A DNA stretch of 64,000 nucleotides from Hafnia alvei. Its GTDB lineage: Bacteria; Pseudomonadota; Gammaproteobacteria; Enterobacterales; Enterobacteriaceae. This document shows positions 63,439 to 64,000 of this stretch, piece by piece. The translations under genes and the position numbers were made by a program. The number at the start of each line of letters is the position of its first letter. Positions within the stretch are counted from its first letter, which is position 1. The notes under the pieces were generated by a model. That model had not been told where the DNA came from, did not search any database, and was given only the letters and a program-made list of their open reading frames with translations. Where the stretch lies: positions 2,496,012-2,560,011 of the forward strand of contig NZ_CP139992.1 of NCBI RefSeq assembly GCF_034424155.1, given 5' to 3'.

Positions 63439-64000
63439 TCAAATAGATGCTTCTGCAAGAGTATGTATTTCAGCAAGCAACCATCGTTCAAAAATCTCCA
63501 ATGCAGCTTCATTTACTCCAGTTTCCGGCGGTTTTACTAGACAAAATTTTTTGCTCAGACTTTCTGACTCTGGCCAAGGCGAAACAAGTAAGCCACGGCT
63601 CAATTCATTCTGGACGTACATCCGCGGCACCAAGGCAACGCCCTGTCCTGTCATTACGGCAGCTATAGCCATTTCATGAAGATCATACCGAACTCCCTGC
63701 GTCGGATTGCCAAGACTTATTTCATTTTCATTCGCATAGTGATGCCATGCATCCGGATTCTGCCGCCGATGGATCCGTGGGATATCGTTTAATTGTTCAT
63801 AGACGTCCTTATCCGTTAACAGTGTCGGTTGGCATACAGGTACCAGTTTTTCCTCAAAAAGAAATTGTATGCGCATGCCCGCCCATGCTGGATGCTCAAA
63901 ATGAATAGCGGCGTCAAAACCACTTTCGGTCAGAATGAAAGGATCGGTTCTGGCAGCAATATTCAATGTTATATCCGGATACATAGCCTTAAAACCACCC
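63439..64000 (-). CDS. LysR-type regulator, C-terminal part (runs off the window)
   Basis: The frame is open to the window edge, so the gene is cut: the DNA-binding N-terminus and first part of the effector domain lie beyond 64000. The visible part is the effector domain of the GcvA/AmpR-like branch (YPDITLNIAARTDPFILTES; GFDAAIHFEHPAWAGM; LHEMAIAAVMTGQGVALVPR; YVQNELSRGLLVSPWP). It is convergent with the DHA1 exporter. Confidence 0.85.
   Translation of the reverse strand, partial: GGFKAMYPDITLNIAARTDPFILTESGFDAAIHFEHPAWAGMRIQFLFEEKLVPVCQPTLLTDKDVYEQLNDIPRIHRRQNPDAWHHYANENEISLGNPTQGVRYDLHEMAIAAVMTGQGVALVPRMYVQNELSRGLLVSPWPESESLSKKFCLVKPPETGVNEAALEIFERWLLAEIHTLAEASI

Overview
The window is a chromosomal segment of an Enterobacterales bacterium. 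The best fit is Hafnia or a close relative such as Obesumbacterium. Reasons: (i) the gene order yciO-rnm-trp-ompW-yciC-yciB-yciA-tonB-yciI-yciY-clsA-yciU is the enteric trp neighbourhood; (ii) trpG and trpD are separate genes, unlike in E. coli; (iii) a convergent, overlapping luxR/luxI pair is present, as reported for Hafnia; (iv) many products are near-identical to E. coli proteins recalled from memory (TrpB, AcnA, ProP, MarC, YaiL). The species call is inference, because no 16S rRNA or other marker lies in the window.

Region 1 (1-24450) is conserved core. It holds yciO and rnm, then the attenuated and TrpR-controlled operon trpL-E-G-D-CF-B-A. These are followed by a BON lipoprotein, ompW with an FNR-type palindrome upstream, a YkgJ-like Fe-S protein, yciC, a SulP transporter, yciB, yciA, tonB, yciI, a dps-family gene, yciY, clsA, yciU, a voltage-gated cation channel, acnA and spy.

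Region 2 (24450-31500) is catabolic and metal transport. kduI and kduD lie behind a near-perfect KdgR operator and a possible 24-codon leader ORF. Next comes a ModA-like binding protein with no signal peptide, whose stop codon overlaps that of a convergent MolABC-type importer. A perfect palindrome of ModE type stands in front of the importer, so the system looks dedicated to molybdate or tungstate rather than to siderophores. Two short genes and tRNA-Thr/tRNA-Ser follow.

Region 3 (31500-45100) is mostly membrane and signalling genes: a DUF523 protein, a DoxX protein, marC, yfdC, proP, the yfiR-yfiN-yfiB c-di-GMP module with a coupled leader ORF, a MarA/SoxS-like regulator with an unknown partner, an EmrE-like pump, a LysR regulator and a chemoreceptor.

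Region 4 (45100-64000) is accessory. It contains acetyltransferases, short lipoproteins and membrane peptides, and gene remnants: a short-chain dehydrogenase tail, a frameshifted small secreted protein, and AraC and DHA2-transporter tails apparently fused by a deletion. Two LysR regulators diverge from exporters. An ArcZ-like small RNA sits directly upstream of the quorum-sensing regulator, which has tandem lux-box-like palindromes. Further on are SOS-controlled umuDC, mig-14, a cation exchanger behind a yybP-ykoY (Mn2+) riboswitch, yaiL, and a lipoprotein carrying only the TolA C-terminal domain. I saw no insertion sequence, CRISPR array, rRNA or prophage.
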